Source of the DNA: Ardenticatenaceae bacterium
GTDB taxonomy: Bacteria; Chloroflexota; Anaerolineae; Promineifilales; Promineifilaceae
Length of the DNA stretch: 52,982 bases
NCBI GenBank assembly: GCA_020634215.1
Contig: JACKCD010000039.1
Span: 1-52,982 of the forward strand
Direction of reading: 5' to 3'
Of the stretch, positions 7,913 to 15,764 are shown in pieces (position 1 is the first letter of the stretch; the number at the start of each line of letters is the position of its first letter). The notes below the pieces were generated by a model that was not told the origin of the DNA, searched no databases, and saw only the letters and a program-made list of their open reading frames with translations. The position numbers were made by a program, and so were the translations under genes.

Positions 7913-8755
7913 ATGAACAAACCAAATTGGACAATTGTCAAAGAGTACGAAGATATTACCTATAAGAAATCGGATGGGGTGGCGCGAATTGCCTTTAACC
8001 GCCCCGAAGTTCGCAATGCGTTTCGCCCCAAGACGGTGAGCGAACTGCATGAGGCGTTTTTGGATGCCCGTGAAGACACCTCTATTGGCGTGGTGCTGTT
8101 TTCCGGCGAGGGGCCATCGCCCAAGGACGGCGGCTGGGCGTTTTGCAGCGGCGGCGACCAGCGGGTGCGCGGCCATCAAGGGTACGTGGGCGACGACGGG
8201 ATGCACCGGCTCAATATTTTGGAAGTGCAGCGGCTGATTCGCTTTATGACCAAGGTGGTCATTGCCGTGGTACCGGGCTGGGCGGTGGGCGGCGGCCACA
8301 GCCTGCATGTGGTGTGTGACCTGACGCTGGCGAGCAAGGAACACGCCATCTTCAAACAAACCGATGCCGATGTGACCAGCTTTGATGGTGGCTATGGTTC
8401 AGCCTATTTAGCCAAGATGGTGGGGCAGAAGCGGGCGCGGGAAATCTTTTTTCTGGGGCGCAACTACTCGGCGCAGGATGCGTTTGAGATGGGGATGGTT
8501 AATGCCGTCGTGCCGCACGATGAACTGGAAGACACGGCGTACGAATGGGCGCAGGAAATTTTGGCGAAGTCGCCCACCTCGATCAAGATGCTCAAATTTG
8601 CCTTTAACCTGACCGATGACGGGCTGGTGGGGCAGCAGGTGTTTGCCGGGGAAGCGACACGGCTGGCTTATATGACCGAGGAGGCCAAGGAAGGGCGTAA
8701 CGCTTTTCTTGAGAAACGGAAACCAAACTTTAAGGATATTAAGTGGATTCCATAG
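7913..8755 (+). CDS. menB: 1,4-dihydroxy-2-naphthoyl-CoA synthase (280 aa)
   Basis: MenB closes the naphthoquinone ring in menaquinone synthesis by converting o-succinylbenzoyl-CoA to 1,4-dihydroxy-2-naphthoyl-CoA in the cytoplasm. The protein follows the crotonase fold, with family-specific signatures: VARIAFNRPEVRNAFRP, WAFCSGGDQRVRG (CoA oxyanion hole), VVIAVVPGWAVGGGHSLHVV, FDGGYGSAYLAKMVGQKRAR, and the C-terminal AFLEKRKPNFKDI. Its length is typical. No other men gene is visible, so this is an isolated pathway gene. Preceded by a GGAAGACAGG ribosome site. It implies a menaquinone-based respiratory chain. Confidence 0.95.
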   Translation: MNKPNWTIVKEYEDITYKKSDGVARIAFNRPEVRNAFRPKTVSELHEAFLDAREDTSIGVVLFSGEGPSPKDGGWAFCSGGDQRVRGHQGYVGDDGMHRLNILEVQRLIRFMTKVVIAVVPGWAVGGGHSLHVVCDLTLASKEHAIFKQTDADVTSFDGGYGSAYLAKMVGQKRAREIFFLGRNYSAQDAFEMGMVNAVVPHDELEDTAYEWAQEILAKSPTSIKMLKFAFNLTDDGLVGQQVFAGEATRLAYMTEEAKEGRNAFLEKRKPNFKDIKWIP

Positions 8756-8845
8756 TTGAAAATTGGTTCGCTGCTCACGGCTGGATGAAACCAATCAACT
8801 GAACATGTGTTACTCTTGTTAGTTGGAATATATGAGAGGGCGTAT

Positions 8846-8872
8846 GCGATACGCCCCTACTTGAAGAGGAGA
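8846..8872. repeat. Short intergenic palindrome
   Basis: GGGCGTATGCGATACGCCC is a 19-base near-perfect palindrome immediately upstream of the DoxX gene. It may form a hairpin in the leader or be a dispersed repeat. No T-run follows it. Confidence 0.5.
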
Positions 8873-8877
8873 AACTG

Positions 8878-9234
8878 ATGTTGACTTTTATTTGGATTGT
8901 ACAAGGGGTATTGGCACTGCTTTTTCTGATGGCGGGTTTTATGAAGGCAACCCAACCAAAAGAAAAATTGGCAGAACGATTGACCTGGGTCGAGGATTTT
9001 TCGGCCAGCCAGGTTAAAACGATTGGTGTGCTGGAAGTTTTGGGCGGCTTGGGGCTGGTTTTGCCCGTTCTAACCGGCATTTTGCCCATTCTTACGCCTT
9101 TGGCTGCCATTGGTCTGGTGCTGACGATGATTGGAGCGGCATACACCCATTATCGTCGCGGGGAAATGCCGGCGATTGGAGTGAATGTTGTGCTGCTGCT
9201 GCTGTCGGCGTTTGTGGCGTATGCGTATCTTTAA
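8878..9234 (+). CDS. DoxX-like small membrane protein (118 aa)
   Basis: This is a four-helix integral membrane protein. Segments lie at about residues 3-23, 45-65, 68-87 and 98-117. The first helix runs into FLMAGFMKATQPKEKLAE, the DoxX-family pattern after helix 1. Family members are often linked to quinone or redox functions, but the role here is unknown. Preceded by a GAAGAGGAG ribosome site. It is followed by a hairpin at 9239-9270. Confidence 0.8.
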   Translation: MLTFIWIVQGVLALLFLMAGFMKATQPKEKLAERLTWVEDFSASQVKTIGVLEVLGGLGLVLPVLTGILPILTPLAAIGLVLTMIGAAYTHYRRGEMPAIGVNVVLLLLSAFVAYAYL

Positions 9235-9238
9235 GTTG

Positions 9239-9270
9239 TAGGTAGCCGAGGATTGGAATCCTCGGCTACA
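9239..9270 (+). terminator. Hairpin after the DoxX gene
   Basis: GTAGCCGAGGATT and AATCCTCGGCTAC form a stem of about 13 bp with almost no loop (GG). No clear T-run follows, so termination is only a guess. It could also be one of the intergenic palindromes common in this window. Confidence 0.5.
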
Positions 9271-9321
9271 AGTGAATGATATTTTCTGGGCAGGTTGCGG
9301 ATTGAGTCGTATAGGGTGATT

Positions 9322-10008
9322 ATGAAACGGATTTTAGTTGTAGATGATGAGGTTCGCCTGGGTCGGGTGGTGCGTGGATATTTGGAGGAGGCGGGGTTTG
9401 AGGTGACAACGGCCGTTAACGGCCGTCAAGCCCTTTTTGCTACCCGCGACCAGCAGCCCGATCTCATCATTCTCGATTTGATGATGCCTGAAATGGACGG
9501 CTGGGAATTTATGCGCCAATACAGGCAAGAAGGTAACGCACCAATCATTATCCTCACCGCCCGCATTGAGGATTCCGACAAAGTGGCCGGGTTGGAGCTT
9601 GGCGCGGATGATTATGTGACCAAACCCTTTAGTGCCCGTGAACTCATTGCCCGCGTGCGGGCTGTGTTGCGGCGGGCGGGGGCGGAAACGGCCGTTTCTC
9701 CCCGCTACCGTGCTGGCAGTCTCGAACTCGACCCTGAATCACGACTAGTGCAAGTAGACGGCCACTACCTCGACCTCACCAAAATGGAATTCGACCTCCT
9801 TGCCACGCTCATCGCCAACCCCGGCCGCGCCTTCAATCGTCTTGAACTGCTGGAACGCACCCAGGGCTTCGCCTATGATGGCTATGAGCGCACCATAGAC
9901 GTTCACATCAAAAACCTCCGCAAAAAAATTGAGCCAAACCCGGCTCAACCCCAATACATCCTGACCGCATTTGGTATTGGCTACCGCTTCAACCCCGACT
10001 GGCGATGA
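9322..10008 (+). CDS. OmpR/PhoB-family response regulator (228 aa)
   Basis: The receiver domain (residues 1-115) has the acidic pair in VVDDEVRLG, the phosphoacceptor Asp in LIILDLMMPEMDGW and the conserved Lys in DDYVTKPFSARELI. The C-terminal winged helix (about 130-228) has LTKMEFDLLATLIANPGRAF and RTIDVHIKNLRKKIEP. It should bind DNA as a dimer, usually at tandem direct repeats. It overlaps the histidine kinase by four bases (ATGA). The ATG at 9322 is chosen because the receiver strand MKRILVVDDE begins there; the 9-codon extension has no support. Two strong G-to-C skew switches fall in this gene at palindromes 9408 and 9687. Confidence 0.95.
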   Translation: MKRILVVDDEVRLGRVVRGYLEEAGFEVTTAVNGRQALFATRDQQPDLIILDLMMPEMDGWEFMRQYRQEGNAPIIILTARIEDSDKVAGLELGADDYVTKPFSARELIARVRAVLRRAGAETAVSPRYRAGSLELDPESRLVQVDGHYLDLTKMEFDLLATLIANPGRAFNRLELLERTQGFAYDGYERTIDVHIKNLRKKIEPNPAQPQYILTAFGIGYRFNPDWR

Positions 10009-11345
10009 TTGCCTTTCCGCGCAGCCTCTGGTTTAAAATTACCGCCGCCTTCCTGCTGGTGATTGTCATTAGCGTGGCCGTTGTCTCCGTGTTAACCAAT
10101 CAGGTCACGGCAGTGAGTTTTCGCCGCTTTTTAGATGCGGAAACAAGCGAAAGCTGGGGCACGCTGCAAGCCGATCTGGCAAACTATTATGCCCAACAAG
10201 GGAGTTGGGGGGGCGTTGAGACCGTATTGCAAACGGTGGCACTCCCGCGTGGGCAAGGCAACATTCGGCTACAGTTGCTCGATGGGCAGGGAAACGTGGT
10301 GGCTGGCACAGGCAATCAGCGCGGCCAGGCCAGCAACAGCACCAACCTGCCGATTGAGGTGGCTGGCCGCCAAGTGGGAACGCTGCTCGTCGTTACCCCC
10401 GGCCAGGGCAGCAGCCGTGCCGGGGAGCAATTTTTGGCGGAGGTAAACCAGGCTATTATTTGGGGGGCAATAACGGCCGTTTTTCTCGCTCTACTTCTGG
10501 GTGGTTGGGTGGCTCATCGGCTAACACAACCCCTGCGCCAACTGACCCAGGCCACCCACCAGCTTGCCACAGGCCATCTTGACCAGCAAGTAACCGTCGC
10601 CACCCAGGACGAACTGGGCGATTTGGCCGCCAGCTTTAACCAAATGGCCGCCGCCCTGACCACGGCCGAACAGCAGCGGCAGCAGCTTTTGGCCGACATT
10701 GCCCATGAACTCCGCACCCCCCTCAGCGTGATGCGGGGTCATATCGAAGCGATGCTCGACGGTATTTTCCCTCTAACGCCGGAAAATCTGGCCGTTGCCC
10801 ACGAAGAAACGATTCTGCTTGGCCGTCTGATTGAAGATTTACGCACCCTTTCTTTGGCGGAGGTGGGGCAGTTTCCTTTGCAGAAAACGGCCGTTTTTCC
10901 CAGCCAACTCCTCAACCAAACCATCGCCGCCTTCACCCCCTTGGCTGAAGCCGACAACATCCAGCTCACCGCCCACATCCCTGCTAACTTGCCCCCCATT
11001 CAGGCCGACCCCAACCGACTGCAACAACTGTTGGGCAACCTCCTCACCAATGCTTTTCGCCACGCCGCCACCGCCACCCCCCACGTGACCCTTACCGCCC
11101 GCCAAACCGAGGCTAACCTTCAAGTTAGCATTGCCGATAACGGCGTTGGTCTCAGCCCCGAAGCCCAACACCACGTCTTTGACCGCTTTTGGCGAGCCGA
11201 CCCCGCCCGCAGCCGCCAGCAAGGCGGCTCAGGTCTGGGGCTTGCCATCTGCCGCGCCATCGTTGAAGCCCACAACGGCCGTATTTGGGTTGAAAGCACG
11301 CCCGGCGCAGGCGCAACCTTCACCTTCCACCTTCCCCTGGCCTAA
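10005..11345 (+). CDS. Sensor histidine kinase (446 aa)
   Basis: An N-terminal membrane helix (about 9-30) and a second one (about 148-168) bracket an extracytoplasmic sensor region. These are followed by HAMP (RLTQPLRQLTQATHQLA), a dimerisation/phosphoacceptor domain with the phospho-His in DIAHELRTPLSVMRGHIEAM, and an ATPase domain with N box LLGNLLTNAFRHA, G1 DNGVGLSPEA, F box VFDRFWRADP and G2 GGSGLGLAICRAIVE. It is translationally coupled to the upstream regulator. The signal is unknown. Downstream, an exported protein gene preceded by a direct repeat is the most likely target. Palindromes at 10472 and 10886 coincide with skew switches. Confidence 0.95.
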   Translation: MIAFPRSLWFKITAAFLLVIVISVAVVSVLTNQVTAVSFRRFLDAETSESWGTLQADLANYYAQQGSWGGVETVLQTVALPRGQGNIRLQLLDGQGNVVAGTGNQRGQASNSTNLPIEVAGRQVGTLLVVTPGQGSSRAGEQFLAEVNQAIIWGAITAVFLALLLGGWVAHRLTQPLRQLTQATHQLATGHLDQQVTVATQDELGDLAASFNQMAAALTTAEQQRQQLLADIAHELRTPLSVMRGHIEAMLDGIFPLTPENLAVAHEETILLGRLIEDLRTLSLAEVGQFPLQKTAVFPSQLLNQTIAAFTPLAEADNIQLTAHIPANLPPIQADPNRLQQLLGNLLTNAFRHAATATPHVTLTARQTEANLQVSIADNGVGLSPEAQHHVFDRFWRADPARSRQQGGSGLGLAICRAIVEAHNGRIWVESTPGAGATFTFHLPLA

Positions 11346-11370
11346 TTCTCCATACCCTCCACATATCCGC

Positions 11371-11392
11371 TTCACACCTGCTTCATACCTGC
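11371..11392 (+). promoter_or_regulatory. Tandem 11-bp direct repeat, candidate response-regulator operator
   Basis: TTCACACCTGC (11371-11381) is followed without a gap by TTCATACCTGC (11382-11392): ten of eleven positions identical, period exactly 11. A weaker third copy (CACATATCCGC) may precede it. OmpR/PhoB-family regulators characteristically bind head-to-tail repeats with 11-bp spacing. This site lies directly after the two-component genes and 84 bases before the next start codon. The functional link is inference. Confidence 0.55.
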
Positions 11393-11475
11393 ATGTTATT
11401 CTCCTAGCAATACAGAGAACAAATAACGGTAGCAAGCACATAACCTTCTACCAGTAAAATTATAAGGAAATAACG

Positions 11476-12057
11476 ATGAACAAGTATTTTAAACTCACAG
11501 GTATTCTCGCCCTCTTGAGCGCAGTTGTTTTTTTAGGTGTAACCGCCGCTTTCGCCCAAGGCCCCAACCAAGCCAATAACGGCGCACGGCAGCCAATGAA
11601 TCAGGGACAGGCGGGGCCACGCGGCGCAATGAACCTGATGGCGGTCAGCGAAGACGATATGCACGCCGCCATCGCCGAGGCTTTGGGCATGAGCGTGGTT
11701 GACTTTGAAGCAGCTATTGCCGCTGGAGAAACCCCCGCCACGCTGGCAGCGGAACTAGGCATTGATTTTGCGGTTGTTCAAGCCGCTATGGACGCGCTAC
11801 ACGCCGAGGCGTTACAGCAAGCCGTTGCTGATGGTCTGATCACTCAGGAACAAGCTGATTGGATGCTAAGTCGGCAGGGTGGGCAAAATGGTCAAATGGG
11901 CAATGGCGCTCAAGGCAATGGCACCCAGCAGGGGACTGGCTTTCAGGGAAATGGTGCCCAAGGCAACCAGATGAATCGCGGCGCCAACCAGGGACGGCAT
12001 GGTGGCAATGGCAGCAACAGTGGTCATCAGGGTGACTGTCTCTATCAAAACTCGTAA
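11476..12057 (+). CDS. Exported Gly/Asn/Gln-rich protein (193 aa)
   Basis: Residues 1-27 are a clear signal peptide (KLTGILALLSAVVFLGVT, cleavage after AAFA). A helical middle domain (about 55-130) repeats an ALGM/ELGI pattern (VSEDDMHAAIAEALGMSVVD, then AELGIDFAVVQAAMDAL, then GLITQEQADWML). The last 60 residues are a low-complexity tail of GxxGNGxQ repeats. The ITQEQADWML pattern is common in exported actinobacterial and chloroflexotal proteins of unknown role. It follows the two-component system and the 11-bp direct repeat and is probably its regulon member. A terminator follows at 12084. Confidence 0.75.
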   Translation: MNKYFKLTGILALLSAVVFLGVTAAFAQGPNQANNGARQPMNQGQAGPRGAMNLMAVSEDDMHAAIAEALGMSVVDFEAAIAAGETPATLAAELGIDFAVVQAAMDALHAEALQQAVADGLITQEQADWMLSRQGGQNGQMGNGAQGNGTQQGTGFQGNGAQGNQMNRGANQGRHGGNGSNSGHQGDCLYQNS

Positions 12058-12083
12058 GGTCTTTCAATTTCACAAAAATCATT

Positions 12084-12117
12084 CAAGAACGCGACCAATG
12101 AGGTCGCGTTCTTGTTT
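12084..12117 (+). terminator. Hairpin between two exported-protein genes
   Basis: CAAGAACGCGACC and GGTCGCGTTCTTG form a perfect 13-bp stem with a 5-base loop, followed by TTT. It separates the secreted Gly-rich protein gene from the DUF2202 gene ten bases upstream of the latter start codon. It may act as a terminator or attenuator. Confidence 0.7.
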
Positions 12118-12127
12118 GCAAACAATC

Positions 12128-12949
12128 ATGAACAAGCAACTTTTTATTCTCGTCTCTTTTTTCTTAATCCTGTTGGCAGCTTGCAGCAATACGGCACCGG
12201 TGGCTGAATCAGCAGGCACAGAAACTGAATCATTAACGGCCGTTTCCTCCCCCACCGCCATTGCCATCACCGAAACATCTACGAGTGATGTCATGGTGGT
12301 AGACGAAGCGGGAAATACGGCCGTTGACCCCACCGCATTAGACAATGCCCTGGCGGAAATAAATGCGACTGGGTTAACCGCAGATGAACAAGACAACCTG
12401 ATCTACATGCGTGAAGAAGAAAAACTGGCTCACGATGTATACATGACCTTGTATACCCAATGGAATCTGCCCATCTTCCAAAACATTGCCAACAGCGAAG
12501 CCACCCACACCGAAGCGATCAGAACCCTCTTGCTGCGCTATGGGCTGGAAGACCCAGCCGTCAACCAAGGCCTCGGCAGCTTTACCAATGAAACCTTGCA
12601 AGCCCTTTATGAGCAATTGGTAGCGGCTGGCAGCCAATCCCTGGCCGATGCCTTGACCGTCGGGGCAACCATCGAAGATTTGGACATCGTGGATTTACAA
12701 GACAGCCTTGCCCAAACGGACAAAGCCGATATTAGCCTGGTTTACGAAAATTTAATGAAAGGCTCCCGCAATCATTTACGCGCCTTTACCAACACCTTAC
12801 AACAGCAAACCGGCGGCACCTATCAACCTCAATATCTGGATCAGGCAACATACGAAGCCATCATCGCCTCAGAGGTTGAACGGGGTCGGGGTCAAGGACA
12901 GGGTGGGCCACCGGCCGACAGACCTGGCAAAGGGCAGGGCAATGGGTAA
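12128..12949 (+). CDS. DUF2202-domain lipoprotein (273 aa)
   Basis: The N-terminus has a lipoprotein signal with lipobox LLAAC (Cys about residue 18), then a Ser/Thr-rich linker. From about residue 85 a DUF2202 domain follows: LIYMREEEKLAHDVYMTLYT, NIANSEATHTEAIRTLLLRY, DIVDLQDSLAQTDKADI and MKGSRNHLRAF. This domain is ferritin-like; the EExxAHDVY and SExxH pairs would supply metal ligands, suggesting a di-iron or metal-binding extracellular protein. The tail is Gly/Gln/Arg-rich. Start at ATG 12128; upstream codons overlap the terminator. It probably belongs with the preceding two-component locus. Confidence 0.9.
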   Translation: MNKQLFILVSFFLILLAACSNTAPVAESAGTETESLTAVSSPTAIAITETSTSDVMVVDEAGNTAVDPTALDNALAEINATGLTADEQDNLIYMREEEKLAHDVYMTLYTQWNLPIFQNIANSEATHTEAIRTLLLRYGLEDPAVNQGLGSFTNETLQALYEQLVAAGSQSLADALTVGATIEDLDIVDLQDSLAQTDKADISLVYENLMKGSRNHLRAFTNTLQQQTGGTYQPQYLDQATYEAIIASEVERGRGQGQGGPPADRPGKGQGNG

Positions 12950-12980
12950 GGCAGGTTAATTCTTTCGGATCCCGAAATTT

Positions 12981-13039
12981 GATGCGTGGTGCGTGGTGCG
13001 TCAAAAGAGCTTAATGGCTACGCACCACGTACCACGCAC
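12981..13039. repeat. Intergenic hairpin of tandem oligomers
   Basis: The left arm has two to three copies of GCGTGGT (GATGCGTGGTGCGTGGTGCG). The right arm has the complement (CGCACCACGTACCACGCAC). The two convergent genes on either side end within 50 bases of it, so it may serve as a bidirectional terminator. Its make-up (tandem unit plus reverse complement) matches the other intergenic hairpins, but its sequence is unique in the window. Confidence 0.7.
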
Positions 13040-13046
13040 GGCCGGT

Positions 13047-14579
13047 TTAGGCCATTTGCCGGGGCCGATATTGCAACGCTTCAGCCAGATGAGCCGGTTG
13101 AATACGCTCCTCACAGGCAAGATCAGCAATGGTGCGGCTAACTTTGAGGATGCGGTGGTAGGCGCGGGCGCTGAGACCCATTTGCGACATGGCACTTTTC
13201 ATCAGGCGGCTACCGGTGTCGTCAAGCTGGCAAAATTGGCGCACTTCGCTTGGCCCCATGTCGGCGTTACAGTGGAGGGTGGTTTGTTGGAAGCGGGCAG
13301 CTTGCAAAGTTCGCGCCGCCTCCACCCGTTCCCGCACAACGGCCGATTTTTCCCCCGGCTGCACACTGGTCAACTTCTCAAATGGAATACGCGGCACATC
13401 CAAATGTAGGTCAATCCGATCCATGAGGGGGCCGGAAATCTTTTTTTGGTAGCGCGTCACCATGGAATTAGAACAGGAGCAAGCATGGGTGGGGTCGCCA
13501 AAGTAGCCGCAGGGGCAGGGGTTTTGCGCGGCAATGAGCATAAAGTTGGCGGGGAAGGTGACGGTGCCGGAGGCGCGAGAGATGGAAACTTCGCGGGGCA
13601 TCCCTTCCAACGGCTGGCGCAACACCTCAATGAGCCGTTCGCCAAATTCGGGCAGTTCGTCCAAAAACAGCACGCCGCGATGGGCAAGGCTGATTTCGCC
13701 GGGGCGCGGCCAGGCTCCGCCGCCCACCAGCCCGGCGTAGCTGATGGTGTGGTGGGGGGAACGAAACGGCCGTTCTCGAATCAACGGCGTATCGGCCGGC
13801 AGCATCCCCGCCACGCTGTAGATTTTTGTCACCTCCAACGCCTCCTCCACCGACATGCGCGGCAAGATAGAGGGAAGTGATTTGGAAATGAGCGTTTTGC
13901 CGGCGCCGGGCGGGCCAGTGAGAAGCGCATTATGACCCCCAGCAGCAGCCACTTCCATCGCTCTTTTGACATGTTCCTGTCCCCGAATGTCAGCAAAGTC
14001 GGCAGCATAAAACGGGTCGCGGCCAAACGCTTCGGCCACATCCACCGTGCAGGGAGAAATCAGCTTCATCCCCGTGAGATGCGCCACCAGTTGGCTGAGG
14101 TTGGTGACAGGAATCACTTCAATATCGGGCATCAACGCCGCTTCTTCGGCATCTACAGCGGGAACAAAAACTTTCTTCAGCCCCGCACTTCGCGCCAGGG
14201 CGGTGAGGGGCAAAATGCCTTTGGTGTGGCGGGTGGCACCATCCAGCGACAGTTCGCCAATAAAAAGGGAATCGGCCAGATGTTCGTGCCAGATTTGCTG
14301 GGTGGCGGCCAACACGCCGACAGCAATGGGCAAATCGTAGGCAGGGCCTTCTTTGCGGAGATCAGCGGGAGCAAGATTAACGGTGATGCGCTTGTTGCTA
14401 GGAAAGGTGAGGCCGCTGTTTTTGATGGCGGCATGAACACGGTCGCGGCTTTCGCGCACGGCGGCATCGGGCAGGCCGACGATGGCAAAGTTGGGGTAGC
14501 CGCGTATAACATCTACTTCGACTTCAACGGAGTCGGCTTCGAGACCGACGATGGCACAACTGAGGACTTTGGCGAGCAT
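13047..14579 (-). CDS. comM: YifB/ComM-family Mg-chelatase-like AAA+ ATPase (510 aa)
   Basis: ComM is a hexameric helicase that promotes branch migration during natural transformation; many non-competent bacteria keep it. The N-terminal domain has the S5-like signature VEVDVIRGYPNFAIVGLPD and INVNLAPAD-type text (ITVNLAPADLRKEGPAYDLP). The AAA+ core has Walker A LLTGPPGAGKTL, Walker B GVLFLDELPEF and sensor text FMLIAAQNPCPCGYFGD with the Cys-rich CSCS insert. The C-terminal lid has GLSARAYHRILKVSRTIADL. The start is ATG 14579, behind AGGAAGA; the longer frame (24 extra codons) lacks support. Confidence 0.93.
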   Translation of the reverse strand: MLAKVLSCAIVGLEADSVEVEVDVIRGYPNFAIVGLPDAAVRESRDRVHAAIKNSGLTFPSNKRITVNLAPADLRKEGPAYDLPIAVGVLAATQQIWHEHLADSLFIGELSLDGATRHTKGILPLTALARSAGLKKVFVPAVDAEEAALMPDIEVIPVTNLSQLVAHLTGMKLISPCTVDVAEAFGRDPFYAADFADIRGQEHVKRAMEVAAAGGHNALLTGPPGAGKTLISKSLPSILPRMSVEEALEVTKIYSVAGMLPADTPLIRERPFRSPHHTISYAGLVGGGAWPRPGEISLAHRGVLFLDELPEFGERLIEVLRQPLEGMPREVSISRASGTVTFPANFMLIAAQNPCPCGYFGDPTHACSCSNSMVTRYQKKISGPLMDRIDLHLDVPRIPFEKLTSVQPGEKSAVVRERVEAARTLQAARFQQTTLHCNADMGPSEVRQFCQLDDTGSRLMKSAMSQMGLSARAYHRILKVSRTIADLACEERIQPAHLAEALQYRPRQMA

Positions 14580-14662
14580 ACTTCTTCCTGTGTTTGCAAT
14601 TTTGCTGCCTAGAACGGCCGTTAAAGTATACCCATCCCCCCTTATTCGCACAAAATAATGTC

Positions 14663-14689
14663 GTAGAGACGCAAAATTTGCGTCTCTAC
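14663..14689. terminator. Perfect hairpin between two minus-strand genes
   Basis: GTAGAGACGCAAA and TTTGCGTCTCTAC form a 13-bp stem with a one-base loop. On the minus strand it follows the gene at 14700-15590 by ten bases and precedes comM by 83. It may terminate the upstream transcript. The GTAGAGACGCAAAATTTGCG type is a widely dispersed bacterial palindrome, so a repeat origin is equally likely. Confidence 0.6.
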
Positions 14690-14699
14690 CATTTATTGA

Positions 14700-15590
14700 T
14701 TATTTCACCCGCAACCCATATTCAAGCGGCAACGGGTCAAAGCTGATGTTCGCCTCATCCCAGGTGCGCCACGGCTGATTGTTGAGGCAGGCAATTTTTT
14801 CCCGCGTGTTGTCCGGCCGCTGCCCCGGCTCATGAACCCAGCTTACATAGCTAAAGCCTCGGTCATTACTGCCCCAGCCAACCAAGCCATATCCCTTGGC
14901 ATAAAAATATAGTTCCGTTGGCGCGGCATCAGGAGCCAGCAGCCAGGCTAGTTCAATGACATCAGGCAGGGTGATGCCGCTTTGGAAGGTGTAGCTTTCG
15001 TGGTAGGCCACAAATTTGAGCCAGGTGCGGTGCGTGCCGCTAACAACCGTTCCACAGTTGGATTTGTTGTAAAAAACGACTAGCGGGTTACGTTCGTAAA
15101 CACCACCCACATACCAATGGCGGGGTGCCCATTTGGAGCCAGTGGTGCCGGGGGTGTCAAAGAGGGTGTAATATTGGCCGTTACCGGGGCTGGTGTCGGT
15201 ACCACGCATGATGTAGTTGTCATCGGCCATCAGTTCTTCCCATTCGGCGCTCCATTCGTTGCCCTTGGTGTGGTAAAAGTGGGCTTCGTTACCTTGGGTT
15301 TGGTGGCGGGCTTGGGAGCCACCGCTGTGCTGGACTTCATATAAACGGCCGTTGCTCAAAAAAAACGGCAAAATGTCCATCGTCTCCACCCGCTCAGCCT
15401 GCCGAATCAGCGGCAAATAAATTGTTCGCCCTACCCCGCCCTGCTGTGTTAGGGCTGCCGCAACGCCATCTTCCCCCACAACCACCGGCGGCACCGCTGG
15501 CTCTGTTTCCAGCCCCCACACTTTCCAGGCCACGGCAAAGCACGCCAAAGCCAAAATAAAACTGCTCAGTATCAAATTTTTCTTCATCAT
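14700..15590 (-). CDS. Exported protein of unknown function (296 aa)
   Basis: An N-terminal signal or anchor helix (NLILSSFILALACFAVAWKV) is followed by a region containing RTIYLPLIRQ. The YLPLI box is common after signal sequences in Chloroflexota exported proteins (my recollection). The remaining 220 residues look like an all-beta extracellular domain rich in Trp, Tyr and Gly (KWAPRHWYVGGVYERNP, YFYAKGYGLVGWGSND, SYVSWVHEPG) with two Cys that could pair. Family not recognised. It is monocistronic, flanked by hairpins. Confidence 0.7.
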   Translation of the reverse strand: MMKKNLILSSFILALACFAVAWKVWGLETEPAVPPVVVGEDGVAAALTQQGGVGRTIYLPLIRQAERVETMDILPFFLSNGRLYEVQHSGGSQARHQTQGNEAHFYHTKGNEWSAEWEELMADDNYIMRGTDTSPGNGQYYTLFDTPGTTGSKWAPRHWYVGGVYERNPLVVFYNKSNCGTVVSGTHRTWLKFVAYHESYTFQSGITLPDVIELAWLLAPDAAPTELYFYAKGYGLVGWGSNDRGFSYVSWVHEPGQRPDNTREKIACLNNQPWRTWDEANISFDPLPLEYGLRVK

Positions 15591-15698
15591 GGTGTTATCT
15601 TTATAGACAGACGTGATATTTCCTCAGCAAAGTCTGTAGGCATTATAATGACGAGTGAGAGCAGGCTAGGAAAATTTAGAGTGAAATTTCTACATAAC

Positions 15699-15739
15699 AA
15701 AAGATGCCGTCGGAAACGGGTATTTCCGGCGGCATCTTT
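15699..15739 (-). terminator. Terminator of the CheY-like gene
   Basis: Read on the minus strand, AAGATGCCGCCGGAAA pairs with TTTCCGACGGCATCTT and is followed by further T residues. The stem is about 16 bp with a GC-rich core, located 26 bases after the response-regulator stop. Confidence 0.75.
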
Positions 15740-15764
15740 ATCAGTCTAACAATCGGATAAGCAG

